Below are positions 18,457 to 27,269 of a stretch of DNA of 64,000 nt, piece by piece. Within the stretch, counting starts at the first letter, position 1. Every line of letters begins with the position of its first letter. This DNA is from CAYYIS01 sp964470965 (lineage in GTDB: Bacteria; JAAXHH01; JABIQT01): assembly GCA_964470965.1 (NCBI GenBank), contig CAYYIS010000020.1:1-64000 (forward strand), written 5' to 3'. Below the pieces are notes generated by a model. It had not been told where the DNA came from and did no database searches. It saw nothing but the letters and a program-made list of their open reading frames with translations. A program made the position numbers and the translations under genes.

Positions 18457-19319
18457 AAACATATCGTCATTCAGAGCTTGATTCGCTGATTCGGCTACTC
18501 GCAGACGACCATGAAAAAATGCAATCCATGGTCAGTGCCCGGTTACTTGAACTGGGGGATCGGATCGTACCCTCTCTGTGGGATGCCCGTTCTGCAGCGG
18601 AGGAGACGGTTCGTTCGCGTATTGACGATATTCTTGCGCGTCTATCCACCGAAGCCGGCGAAGAGCTGGCACTGAGCGAATGGCGGGGACTGGTGGAAGT
18701 ACCCGGAGATGTGGATCTCGAACATGGTGTGTCGATCCTGGCCAAGCTTCACACTCCAGACTTGAGATGGGCTCCATACGAAACGATGCTCGACCAGATG
18801 GCGGATGAGCTGGCCATAAGATTGAGCGGTATTCACGAGCCCAATGATATCGTGGAAATTTTCACTCGGTATATCTTTAAGGACCAAGGCTACAAAGGCG
18901 GCGAAGATGCTGACTACTTTGATGCGGACGAGCATTATCTGGACCGAGTGATCGAGAAAAAAATCGGCGTACCCATTGCTCTGTCCCTGGTCTGCCTGCT
19001 ACTGGCGGACCGACTGTCACTACCGATTTTCGGTGTGGGCTTGCCGGATCACTTCATTGTAAAATACCAGGACAACGAAACCGAAATTTTATTTGCTCCT
19101 TTTCACGACGGAGCGGTCATCACACGGGAGGAGTGCGAAGAGTTCGTCATCCGGCGACGGTTGCGATTTTTCGATGAGATTCTCGCCCCCGTATCCAACC
19201 GGTATATCCTTGAACGTGTGCTTGGCAATCTCAGGCGGGTGTACCTACACTGTCATGAACGCGACAAGATAAAAGTAGTCACACAATATTTGAAGCTTGT
19301 CAAAGGAGAGCATACGTGA
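18438..19319 (+). CDS. SirB1-like transglutaminase-fold protein
   Basis: About 293 residues of the SirB1/transglutaminase-core-2 family (PF13369). The core segment is DADYFDADEHYLDRVIEKK followed by GVPIALSLVCLLLADRL and GVGLPDHFIVKY; the catalytic Cys of true transglutaminases is present as SLVCLLLA, with His in PDHFIV. The function of the family is unclear. The ATG at 18438 was preferred over a GTG at 18417 because of a GGCGG stretch just upstream. It overlaps the end of the cytidylyltransferase gene by 19 bases and its stop overlaps the phoB start (GTGA), so it is translationally coupled to the response regulator. Confidence 0.8.
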   Translation: MEDLDVKTYRHSELDSLIRLLADDHEKMQSMVSARLLELGDRIVPSLWDARSAAEETVRSRIDDILARLSTEAGEELALSEWRGLVEVPGDVDLEHGVSILAKLHTPDLRWAPYETMLDQMADELAIRLSGIHEPNDIVEIFTRYIFKDQGYKGGEDADYFDADEHYLDRVIEKKIGVPIALSLVCLLLADRLSLPIFGVGLPDHFIVKYQDNETEILFAPFHDGAVITREECEEFVIRRRLRFFDEILAPVSNRYILERVLGNLRRVYLHCHERDKIKVVTQYLKLVKGEHT

Positions 19320-19996
19320 GCGAGAGTGTGCTCGTCGTAGACGATGAGCCAGACATCGTCGAAATCGTACAATACAATCTAGAAAAAGCGGGTTACACCG
19401 TCTTCACCGCCGAAGACGGTACGACTGCTTTAAAATTTGCCCGGGAAACGGCACTCTCATTGATAGTCCTCGACCTCATGCTGCCCGGACTGGAAGGCAC
19501 CGATGTCTGCCGCATACTCAAGCAAGATGAGCGGACCCGGAACATACCGATCCTGATGCTTACCGCCAAGGGAGAGGAAACCGACCGGGTGGTAGGACTG
19601 GAACTGGGGGCCGATGATTATGTGGTCAAACCGTTCAGTCCCAAGGAACTGGTCCTACGCATCAATGCCATCCTACGCAGAACCCAGGGCCACACCGCGG
19701 TGTCTGGTATGATACACATCGGACCGCTCTCCTTGGACATTGAAGGCCATACGGTTTTGGTCAACGAGATACCCGTATCGTTAACGGCCACAGAGTTCAA
19801 ATTAATAACAACGCTCTATGGACGGCGGGGTCGTGTACAGTCACGGAATGAATTACTGGACGTAGTTTGGGGTTACGACTATATGGGTTACGGCCGTACT
19901 GTAGACGCTCACGTCAAACGCCTTAGGGAAAAACTCGGAGATGCCAGCACACTGATCGAAACGGTGCGCGGCGTCGGATATCGGTTTACGAAATAA
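19316..19996 (+). CDS. phoB: PhoB-type response regulator
   Basis: A 226-residue OmpR/PhoB-family transcription factor. The receiver domain (residues 1-120) has the acidic pocket VDDEPD, the phosphoacceptor Asp in LIVLDLMLPGL, the conserved Thr/Ser in MLTAKG and Lys in YVVKPFSPKEL. The winged-helix effector domain (about 130-226) ends with GYGRTVDAHVKRLREKLG and ETVRGVGYRF, as in PhoB. The GTG start overlaps the preceding stop. It is followed after 132 bp by a PhoR-like kinase. A likely target is the porin promoter at 23936-23990, which carries 11-bp GTCA repeats. Confidence 0.92.
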   Translation: MSESVLVVDDEPDIVEIVQYNLEKAGYTVFTAEDGTTALKFARETALSLIVLDLMLPGLEGTDVCRILKQDERTRNIPILMLTAKGEETDRVVGLELGADDYVVKPFSPKELVLRINAILRRTQGHTAVSGMIHIGPLSLDIEGHTVLVNEIPVSLTATEFKLITTLYGRRGRVQSRNELLDVVWGYDYMGYGRTVDAHVKRLREKLGDASTLIETVRGVGYRFTK

Positions 19997-20128
19997 ACGC
20001 GGAGTGCGAAATGAAATACCTCCGTCAAGAGACCTTAACTTACACTCATCCTCCAAATAATCGCTCAAAGCATTTGATTAATCTTAAATCATTCCTCATT
20101 CCTCATTCCGAACTTCGCATTTGAAATT

Positions 20129-21970
20129 ATGCGCTTATCCTTGCACACTAAACTGTTCCTCAGTTACATTACGCTCATCGTGATAATCGTGGTGTCCGTG
20201 TATGCGTACCTGACCCGTTCTCTCCGCGAAGACCTTTATCAAAGAACGCGTCATGGACTTCTTACGAACACGCGGCTCGCGCAGTCCTATTTTGAAGCGT
20301 ATTCGCCTGATACGCTTTCCTACGAAACCGTAGACCCAATCTGCGATCAGCTCGGTGAGGAGAGCGGCGCCCGAGTAACAATTGTCACGTTGGACGGGCG
20401 CGTACTGGGGGATTCTTCCATACGGCTGGCAGACCTGCCCGCTATTGAGAACCACGCTACACGTCCCGAGATTGTGGAAGCCCAACGGTCATCGGTAGGT
20501 CAGAGTATCCGGTACAGCGAAACGGTCAGTATGGATATGGCGTATGCCGCCGTGCCGTTCTCATTACCCGCAAAGGGGGCCGGTGTGGTGCGCCTAGCGC
20601 TTCCTATAGAAGGATTCGAGTGGATCGAAGAGCAGACACAACGTATCGTGATATTGGCGGCTTTGACGGGGCTGTTGATCGCGGTGGTCTTGAGCTATTC
20701 TACGTCCCGACTGGTATCCAGGCCGATTGAACGTATGACCAACGTGGCCGAACAACTGGCTGAGGGCGATTTCACCGTCACCGCTAGTGCACCGGGGCAT
20801 ATGGAGCTGCACGTACTCGCTGATGCGTTGAACGATATGGCGGCGCAGTCCAAGGCGCGTCTTAATCAAATCGCAGAAGAAAACGCCCAACTCGAAGCGG
20901 TACTCTCTGGCATGGCCGAAGGTGTGATGGTAATCGACCCTGACGGGCGTATCATTATGACCAATCCGTCGTTCATGGAAATGTCTGAAATGGAGACATG
21001 GGAGGATGGAAAACGCCCCATCGAGATGATTGCCAGTGACGATCTTCAGGAGGCGGTCGATGCAGCACTTGATGCAACCAGCACGGAATACAAGGAGCTC
21101 TCGCTCAAAATAACCCTGGCGGGCGTCGACCGGACGTTTGATGTGCATCTGACACCAATCCGGATAGATCAGGAGTCCAACGGCCTGGTGGTGGTGTTTC
21201 ACGACATCACAGAACTGCAACGCCTTGAACAGGTGCGGCGGGATTTTGTGGCCAACGTATCGCATGAACTGCGGACGCCGTTGACCTCCATCAAAGGATA
21301 TACAGAAACGCTGCTCGACGGTGCTTTAGATGAACCGACCGACGCCCGACGCTTTCTCAAATCCCTGCAACGGCATACACTCCGGCTTCAGGCGATCGTT
21401 GAGGATCTTCTGCAGTTGTCCAGGTTGGAATCTGGACTGCTGGAGCCTGACTTTCATCCCTGTGATCTCGGCGCGCTCGCAAAACGGGTCGCGGAGTCTA
21501 TGGAAGATCGGATGATCAGCCGGAAGCTCGAACTGAAGCTGGAACTGGAGCTGAATGTCGATAAAAATGTAAAAGGAGATGACAAGCTTCTGGAGCAGGT
21601 TCTGTTTAACCTTATAGACAACGCCATTAAATATACACCTGAAGAAGGAACCATCACCCTGCGGACATATGAACAGGATGATGCCGTCTGCCTCGATGTG
21701 GAAGACACCGGCATCGGTATCCCCGCGGACGCGTTGAATCGTATTTTCGAGCGCTTCTACCGGGTGGACAGAGCAAGGTCACGCGAAATGGGAGGTACCG
21801 GCCTGGGACTGTCGATCGTTCGGCACGCCATGGAGACTCACGGAGGGCGACTGGATGTGGAGAGTGAGGTGGGTCGGGGCACCAGGTTTACCGTGGCCTT
21901 ACCGTTGATGGGACCGCCGCCAGAAGAAAAGAGGGCGCCCATTGGAGAAGGAGGCACGCTTACCAGCTAG
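20129..21970 (+). CDS. phoR: PhoR-type sensor histidine kinase
   Basis: A 613-residue inner-membrane kinase. Two membrane segments (about residues 9-28 and 172-193) enclose a periplasmic domain of about 140 residues. HAMP (RLVSRPIERMTNVAEQLAEG), PAS (LEAVLSGMAEGVMVIDPDG), HisKA with the phosphorylated His in FVANVSHELRTPLTSIKGY, and the HATPase boxes (LFNLIDNAIKYTPE, DTGIGIP, GGTGLGLSIVRH) follow in order. PhoR of E. coli lacks such a large periplasmic part; this form is the WalK/PhoR type common outside Gammaproteobacteria. It pairs with the preceding regulator. The 132-bp gap before it contains a short ATTCCTC tandem repeat (20091-20109). Confidence 0.92.
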   Translation: MRLSLHTKLFLSYITLIVIIVVSVYAYLTRSLREDLYQRTRHGLLTNTRLAQSYFEAYSPDTLSYETVDPICDQLGEESGARVTIVTLDGRVLGDSSIRLADLPAIENHATRPEIVEAQRSSVGQSIRYSETVSMDMAYAAVPFSLPAKGAGVVRLALPIEGFEWIEEQTQRIVILAALTGLLIAVVLSYSTSRLVSRPIERMTNVAEQLAEGDFTVTASAPGHMELHVLADALNDMAAQSKARLNQIAEENAQLEAVLSGMAEGVMVIDPDGRIIMTNPSFMEMSEMETWEDGKRPIEMIASDDLQEAVDAALDATSTEYKELSLKITLAGVDRTFDVHLTPIRIDQESNGLVVVFHDITELQRLEQVRRDFVANVSHELRTPLTSIKGYTETLLDGALDEPTDARRFLKSLQRHTLRLQAIVEDLLQLSRLESGLLEPDFHPCDLGALAKRVAESMEDRMISRKLELKLELELNVDKNVKGDDKLLEQVLFNLIDNAIKYTPEEGTITLRTYEQDDAVCLDVEDTGIGIPADALNRIFERFYRVDRARSREMGGTGLGLSIVRHAMETHGGRLDVESEVGRGTRFTVALPLMGPPPEEKRAPIGEGGTLTS

Positions 21971-22347
21971 ATTAAGTAAAATCGGTTCCGAAACAAGACC
22001 GCCTCTGCCTCAAAGTGCGTCTATTCAGACTGCTGAAATAATCCAAACCCCTATGTCGTGGAATCGCCCCAACACACACTGATTCTGAACCAGGTATTAC
22101 ATGAATCGGTTGAATCATTTCTGGCTTCAGGATTAAAAGGACTCCAACTCCCCTACCAATCTGAACCATTGAAACTGATATAGAAATCTGGATCGTTTTC
22201 TTACCGGATGGCTGCTAAAGCGGTCAATAATAAAGCGGAGGTGCTGTTTTACCCAGTCAGGATCAAAAGCACTTTTGATCATCATGGATACGCGGTAAAC
22301 ACACGGGGTTGTCAAACCATTGGCATTGTACCTGGAGTCATCCGCTT
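21971..22347. other. Convergent intergenic region
   Basis: 377 bases between the ends of phoR and the peptidase gene. The only structure is a 20-bp palindrome GATCAAAAG-CA-CTTTTGATC at 22261-22280, which could act as a weak bidirectional terminator but has no T-tail. No gene was recognised. Confidence 0.4.
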
Positions 22348-23748
22348 CTACCGTCGCCTCGGGATAAGTTCCGACGGAAACACCACCACGCTTTCATTTC
22401 CGGTCTTACCGACAGCCGAAACGCCGAACAGGTAGTTATCGATCACAATATTTTCGAGAGTATACTCCGTAGCGGTTCCAACAAAACGGCTGTGCTGCCA
22501 CTGGGGCGCCGTCGTGTTCCGCCAGTGGACCACATAGCCTGCAAGGTTCGGATCCTCTACCGCCTCCCAGGCCAGCCTGGTGGATGGTTGCACGGCACCG
22601 CCGATATGGACGGACGGTGGCTGTGGCGGAGCCCAGGCCAGAGAGGCCAGCGTAATAGCGTTGACCGCCGTCAGTTTGGCTGCGTATTCAAAATCCACGC
22701 CCTCAATTACATCACCGTATTCAATCCCGTTTTCCACCCGTACATTCTGATGCTGACGCGTATAGTTCTCATGCGTCTCCATTATGCGGACTCCGGTGAA
22801 CCCTGCATCGTTGAATGGTCGATGATGACCACCTCGTCCGAACCGGTCAAGACGGTAGATCATGATAGCAGTGAGATTGGGAATATAGGTATCCGTCATC
22901 TGGTGCACATAACGGGCGAGCTGGCGCGACGGGCCGTCCACTTCACCTCCGTAGAACCGGCGGCGGCGGCGCTGCTCTTCCGTCTCCGTTACAGGCGTCG
23001 GTTCGGAAAACACCCGGAACGTGGAATTATCGATCACACCGTCCACCCCCTGTATATTGCCGATCATATCGTTGTTCAGCACCCCCACGATCCGCCAGCC
23101 TTTTTCCTTAGCGATATTCGCCATATGCCGTCCACCTAACAGTCCCTGCTCTTCACCGGACAGGCCGGCATATACGATGCTGCTGCTGAATTCATAGGGC
23201 GTAAGCAGACGCGCCGCCTCCAGGACACCCGCCATACCGGATGCGTTATCGTTGGCGCCAGGCGCATCGGTCACGCCATCTGAACTGTTCGATGCGCGGG
23301 AATCGATGTCGCCGGACATGATGACATAGCGGTCAGGGTGTATCGTGCCACGCTGAATTGCCACCACGTTCACCACCCACGTATCTTTCTCTATCCGAGA
23401 GTCCGGACGCCCCTCCACCAGGCTGTACTGATAAGATACCTCCAACTTGTCGGCGGCACCCGAAATACGCTCGAACTCCGATTTGATCCAGCGGCGCGCA
23501 GCTCCAATACCACGCACTTGGGAAACGGTATCTGACAACGTGTTCCGTGTGCCGAAACCTACCAGTTTGCGGATATCCGTTTCGATACGCTCGGGCGATG
23601 AGGCGTTTACGATATCGTAGATCCTCAAATCTACAGGCGGAGCAGGGGACACGGTCTGGGCGGAGGTAATAGACGCACAAAGGATGGTGGTTACCATAGC
23701 ACCACCCAAAACCCTAGCAACATGTGTTAACCGAACACACGGTCCCAT
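22348..23748 (-). CDS. Secreted M28-family zinc peptidase with fibronectin-like tail
   Basis: A 466-residue exported protein; the signal peptide ends near residue 30 (TSAQ). The M28 aminopeptidase core has MSGDIDSRAS, APGANDNASGMA (Asp ligand), AGLSGEEQGLLGG (catalytic Glu and Glu ligand), NNDMIGN (Asp ligand) and GRGGHHRPFNDAGF (His ligand). In the first metal motif the usual His of H-x-D is Asp. The last 90 residues (from about 375, VHIGGAVQPSTRLAWE) form a fibronectin type III-like domain. Family members cleave N-terminal residues from peptides outside the cytoplasm. The gene stands alone, convergent with phoR and divergent from the porin gene. Confidence 0.85.
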   Translation of the reverse strand: MGPCVRLTHVARVLGGAMVTTILCASITSAQTVSPAPPVDLRIYDIVNASSPERIETDIRKLVGFGTRNTLSDTVSQVRGIGAARRWIKSEFERISGAADKLEVSYQYSLVEGRPDSRIEKDTWVVNVVAIQRGTIHPDRYVIMSGDIDSRASNSSDGVTDAPGANDNASGMAGVLEAARLLTPYEFSSSIVYAGLSGEEQGLLGGRHMANIAKEKGWRIVGVLNNDMIGNIQGVDGVIDNSTFRVFSEPTPVTETEEQRRRRRFYGGEVDGPSRQLARYVHQMTDTYIPNLTAIMIYRLDRFGRGGHHRPFNDAGFTGVRIMETHENYTRQHQNVRVENGIEYGDVIEGVDFEYAAKLTAVNAITLASLAWAPPQPPSVHIGGAVQPSTRLAWEAVEDPNLAGYVVHWRNTTAPQWQHSRFVGTATEYTLENIVIDNYLFGVSAVGKTGNESVVVFPSELIPRRR

Positions 23749-23935
23749 ACTCAGATCCTTTCATGGACTTTCATAATCGATTAATCAATTTTGTGGTGTT
23801 TATTTCATTTGAACATAACTATCCCAGAATGATTCATCAAGCAAATACCTTCAAAAGATCGTCGATAGGGTCCTATTCAAATCGCATTAAAGGCTGTGCA
23901 CCGTTATCTGTTAAATATCTTGTGATCATATCAAT

Positions 23936-23990
23936 CGTCACACAATAGTCACACAGGTGTCATATTTGTCACATAAACACATGATATCTT
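23936..23990 (+). promoter_or_regulatory. Pho-box-like GTCA repeat array and -10 of the porin promoter
   Basis: GTCA occurs at 23937, 23948, 23959 and 23968: three repeats in exact 11-bp steps and a fourth after 9 bp. The units read GTCACACA, GTCACACA, GTCATATT and GTCACATA. Known PhoB sites are 11-bp direct repeats of TGTCA plus an AT-rich part. TATCTT at 23985-23990 is a plausible -10, with no proper -35, as expected for an activator-dependent promoter. The start would be near 23997, about 80 nt before the porin gene. Confidence 0.6.
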
Positions 23991-24075
23991 GCAGGACATG
24001 TCCCAGCTGGCGTAGAATGGTCACAGCAATTATCGTCATTTTCACGAAGCAGTGTCCTTTCAGGAGAGATTCAGC

Positions 24076-25416
24076 ATGTTATCTAAGCCAGGCACGGCTC
24101 TACTGCTAACCTCAATAATCTGCCTGTTTATTAATGACTTGAAAACAGCATCGGCCCAGGGTTTGACTGTTGCCGAAAAGGACTCTGTCATAGAACGAAT
24201 TAAAAGCATGGATGAAAGGTTGAGAACACTAGAAGAGGCTATGGATGTGCGTGTGGAAAATGATCAACACACTCCAAAGATGTCCCTGCATGGGCGTATA
24301 CACCTGGACTACTGGGCATTCCCGGAAAACCAACCCGGAATCGATGCTATCGAAGAACAGAATCCCCAAGATCGATTTGCGTTCCGCCGTGTGCGGCTGG
24401 GCGTAAAGGGTGACATCGACGATAATGTGTTCTACCGGATCACCATGGAATTCGCCAACCCTAACGATACGGAATATCGCGATGTGTTTTTCGGTATACA
24501 GAAGGTGCCGTTCTTTCAGAAGATCCAGATCGGCAATCAGAAACGGCCCTACAGTCTGGATCAACTCAACAGCAGCAATGCCAATGTGTTCATCGAGCGA
24601 CCGTTCATCGCAGATGCTACGCAGCAAGACACCCGTCGAATCGGCATTCAATCCTGGAATGTATCCGCCAATCAGAACTGGAACTGGCAATATGGTGTAT
24701 TCAATAGAGAAAACACCCAGGACGACGGCCGGTACCGCAGTGACAACTATCAGCTTGAGGCGGCAGCACGCCTGGCCGGTACGGTCTACTACGACAAAAA
24801 ATCCGACGGCCGAAAATATGCACATCTCGGAATTGCGGGGTCCATAGGCTGGACGGATGAAGACGGTAATCCTGCCTCTAATACGGCCCGACTCAGGGCG
24901 CGCCCCGAAGCCAGATCGACCAAACGGTGGCTGGAAACCGGTGCCATTTCCGGAGGCGACAATCTGTACCTTCTCGGACTTGAGGGGCTTTACAACATGG
25001 GGCCGTTTCAGGTCGCCGGTGAATTCATGAAAGTCCGGGTAAAACGCGATCCCCAGCCCAACGTGAATTTCTGGGGCGCCTACGCCTATGCGTCCTTTTT
25101 CCTGACCGGAGAGCACATTCCCTGGAACCGCGGCACCGGAACCCTGGGTAAGATGACACCTAGAAGAAACATCCCGGACGGGCGGGGAGCAATTCAGACG
25201 GGCGTGCGGTATTCGTATGCCAACTTTAACAGTAATGATGTCCTGGGCGGTGAAGGTAAAAGCCTGACCTTTGGTTTGAACTGGTGGTGGAATCCTAATT
25301 CTCGAATACAGTTTAATTATATCCATGGTGAGATAGTTAATCGGCTCGTCATCTCGCATGGGAACACGTCCGGAGCCTACGATATTATAGGAACACGGTT
25401 CATGCTCTTCTTCTAG
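24076..25416 (+). CDS. Phosphate-selective porin O/P family protein
   Basis: A 446-residue outer-membrane beta-barrel. The ATG at 24076 follows AGGAGAG by eight bases and opens a clear signal peptide (MLSKPGTALLLTSIICLFIN, cleaved near TASAQ); an upstream GTG was rejected. Next comes a short coiled coil (IERIKSMDERLRTLEEAM), then the barrel of Porin_O_P (PF07396): FRRVRLGVKGDIDDN, FYRITMEFAN, IQIGNQKRPYSLDQLNSS, and the C-terminal strand DIIGTRFMLFF ending in Phe. OprO/OprP relatives form trimers passing phosphate or polyphosphate. The Pho-box-like promoter and nearby phoBR support induction in phosphate starvation. Confidence 0.88.
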   Translation: MLSKPGTALLLTSIICLFINDLKTASAQGLTVAEKDSVIERIKSMDERLRTLEEAMDVRVENDQHTPKMSLHGRIHLDYWAFPENQPGIDAIEEQNPQDRFAFRRVRLGVKGDIDDNVFYRITMEFANPNDTEYRDVFFGIQKVPFFQKIQIGNQKRPYSLDQLNSSNANVFIERPFIADATQQDTRRIGIQSWNVSANQNWNWQYGVFNRENTQDDGRYRSDNYQLEAAARLAGTVYYDKKSDGRKYAHLGIAGSIGWTDEDGNPASNTARLRARPEARSTKRWLETGAISGGDNLYLLGLEGLYNMGPFQVAGEFMKVRVKRDPQPNVNFWGAYAYASFFLTGEHIPWNRGTGTLGKMTPRRNIPDGRGAIQTGVRYSYANFNSNDVLGGEGKSLTFGLNWWWNPNSRIQFNYIHGEIVNRLVISHGNTSGAYDIIGTRFMLFF

Positions 25417-25625
25417 TTCTAGCTTTTGATCGATTTAACAGGCCCCATTACCTCATGACGGGTTTACAGAATATATCCCGATCCGGGTTAAGGCCTTGAG
25501 CGCCGGCAACTATGTCCGGCAATGGGTGCGAAGGATAATATATGCGGGGTAATTCGGCGTATGCGGGACAATGTCGCGCGGCGACAGTATGCATCGAAGG
25601 ACAAAATGCCGTGCCAGTATCTTGC

Positions 25626-26693
25626 TCACGGGGTACAGGCGGGTTCTTCCAAGGAGGCGATTTCCCTGGGGTCTTCTTCCTTGTGGTCCATCTCCAACAC
25701 AGCCTGCTCCAAATGGCGATCTTCCCACTCATACAGTATATGATGAGCCTCGTCTACCGACTCCGCCAGAACCATCCGGGACCTGAGTTTTGAAGCATTC
25801 TGGAAATTCTTGAAGTATGAGGCAAAGAACTTGCGCATCTCCCGGATTCCCACGAACTCCCCTTTGTAATCGACCATCATTTTCAGATGCTCTTTAGCGA
25901 GTGCGATACGCTCCGACAACGAAGGTATCCAGTCGCCTGTAAATATCCAGGGGGCATCCCGGGCTGCGCGGGCGATCATCACACCGTCACAACCCGTTTC
26001 CCGGGTCATCCGAATGGCATCGTCGTAGGTGAAGATGTCTCCGTTTCCGAAAATGGGGATCTGAGATTTTTCTTTTGCCCTTGCTATCCAGGACCAATCC
26101 GCCTCGCCCTTGAATTTCTGCGCCACGGTACGGGCGTGAACTGCGACTGCCTGGGCGCCGTTATCGGATGCCCGTTCCACCACATCGATGATGCTGATGT
26201 TGTTGTGGTCCCAGCCGAGGCGTGTTTTTATGATGACCGGAATTGTCACCGCTTCAGCCACACGGCGCACCGTCTCCATCATCCGGTGAATGTCCTTTAA
26301 AAAAGCGGCACCGGAATCCGATCGCAGGATTTTGGGCACCGAGCAGCCGAAGTTTATGTCCATGATCTGCGCGCCCCGTTCTTCCAGAACAAGCGCACCT
26401 TCCACTATACGATCGATTTCGTTACCGTACACCTGTGCGGCAAGCACCGACATACCTGATTCTTCATAGATGTCGGCATCGCAAAAATTCATCATCACTT
26501 CGGTCTTCAAATTTTTATGAATGATCGCGTTGCAGTTAATAAACTCCACGCCCACCATCCGGGCTCCCATCCGCGCACAGATAAGACGGAACGGCCAATT
26601 GCTGATGCCGGCCATCGGAGCCAGCGTCAGAATAGGCATAGATGGGCGTAGTGGCGTGATTTTATAGGGCCCTATGCTAATTTCCTGTGTCAA
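25626..26693 (-). CDS. dusB: tRNA-dihydrouridine synthase
   Basis: A 355-residue FMN enzyme reducing specific uridines in tRNA D-loops. The barrel starts with LAPMAGISNWPFR, and the active-site strand is DINFGCSVPKILRSDSGAA, where the catalytic Cys is present but the following Pro of the usual GCP is Ser. IIKTRLGWD, VHARTVAQKFKGEADW and FGNGDIFTYDDA are also as in DusB. The C-terminal helical tRNA-binding part ends in an acidic tail (DHKEEDPREIASLEE). Length is normal. It is transcribed away from the cupin gene. DusB is the nearest subtype, but the subfamily is not certain. Confidence 0.9.
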   Translation of the reverse strand: MTQEISIGPYKITPLRPSMPILTLAPMAGISNWPFRLICARMGARMVGVEFINCNAIIHKNLKTEVMMNFCDADIYEESGMSVLAAQVYGNEIDRIVEGALVLEERGAQIMDINFGCSVPKILRSDSGAAFLKDIHRMMETVRRVAEAVTIPVIIKTRLGWDHNNISIIDVVERASDNGAQAVAVHARTVAQKFKGEADWSWIARAKEKSQIPIFGNGDIFTYDDAIRMTRETGCDGVMIARAARDAPWIFTGDWIPSLSERIALAKEHLKMMVDYKGEFVGIREMRKFFASYFKNFQNASKLRSRMVLAESVDEAHHILYEWEDRHLEQAVLEMDHKEEDPREIASLEEPACTP

Positions 26694-26854
26694 TTCCTGC
26701 CGCCTTTAATTCGTTGACAGTACTCCCCGTCCTCCATAACTTTACGGAACAATATAGCATATTTTAGGATGCATAGACAAGGGAATTTAACCTTCTCCGG
26801 GGATGAATTCGGCGGTCTTGTCATGACGACGTATCACCAAACGAGGAGATTGTC

Positions 26855-27172
26855 ATGCCTGTAGCGCGTGTAGAAGAGATGAAGCGGTTTGCAGTTGAGA
26901 AGTTTCAGAAGGTGAACCTTTTCGATACGGAGCGGATGTTCTGCGACATCTATTGTTTTGAGCCGGGGCAGGAACAGACCGCCCATGCCCACGCGGTTAA
27001 CGATAAAATCTATTTTGTCCTGGAAGGCAATGGTGCATTCACCGTGGGCTGTGAAACGATAGACGGGAAACCGGGAACCGCTATCCATTGCCCACCATCC
27101 GTCGATCACGGCGTGCTCAATACCGGAGACGAACGACTGGTAGTTCTGGTCTTCATGGCACCGCATCCTTAG
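26855..27172 (+). CDS. Small cupin-domain protein
   Basis: A 105-residue single cupin barrel. Metal-site motifs are AHAHAVNDKIYFVLEGNGAF (two His and the Glu position replaced by Lys/Ile) and PSVDHGVLNT (third His). The ATG at 26855 is preceded by GAGGAG at a good distance. Cupins of this size are often metal-binding sugar or small-molecule sensors, isomerases or dioxygenases; no reaction can be assigned. It is monocistronic and divergent from dus. Confidence 0.8.
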   Translation: MPVARVEEMKRFAVEKFQKVNLFDTERMFCDIYCFEPGQEQTAHAHAVNDKIYFVLEGNGAFTVGCETIDGKPGTAIHCPPSVDHGVLNTGDERLVVLVFMAPHP

Positions 27173-27237
27173 GACACGTCCACCACACCCCACAACAAAC
27201 CCTGGAGCGTGACCACTCTTAAGGAATCAAGCGATAA

Positions 27238-27269
27238 ATGTTCCAGGTGCTCAATGTTCCAGGTGCTCA
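27238..27269. repeat. Perfect 16-bp tandem duplication
   Basis: ATGTTCCAGGTGCTCA occurs twice head to tail (27238-27253 and 27254-27269). The second copy ends exactly on the stop codon of the VOC gene (TCA on the plus strand), so the duplication arose at the gene end or copied it outward. It is too short to be a mobile element. Confidence 0.85.

Noticed and set aside
20091..20109. ATTCCTC tandem repeat before phoR as a phase-variation tract
   Set aside because: Fewer than three units and located about 20 bases upstream of the start, outside the usual promoter spacing; too little support.
22261..22280. 20-bp palindrome as a rho-independent terminator
   Set aside because: Only a 4-base loop remains and there is no T-run on either strand; listed only as structure.
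24020..24045. Second GTCA cluster near the porin start as further Pho boxes
   Set aside because: Spacing is 15 bp, not 11, and it lies downstream of the predicted transcription start.
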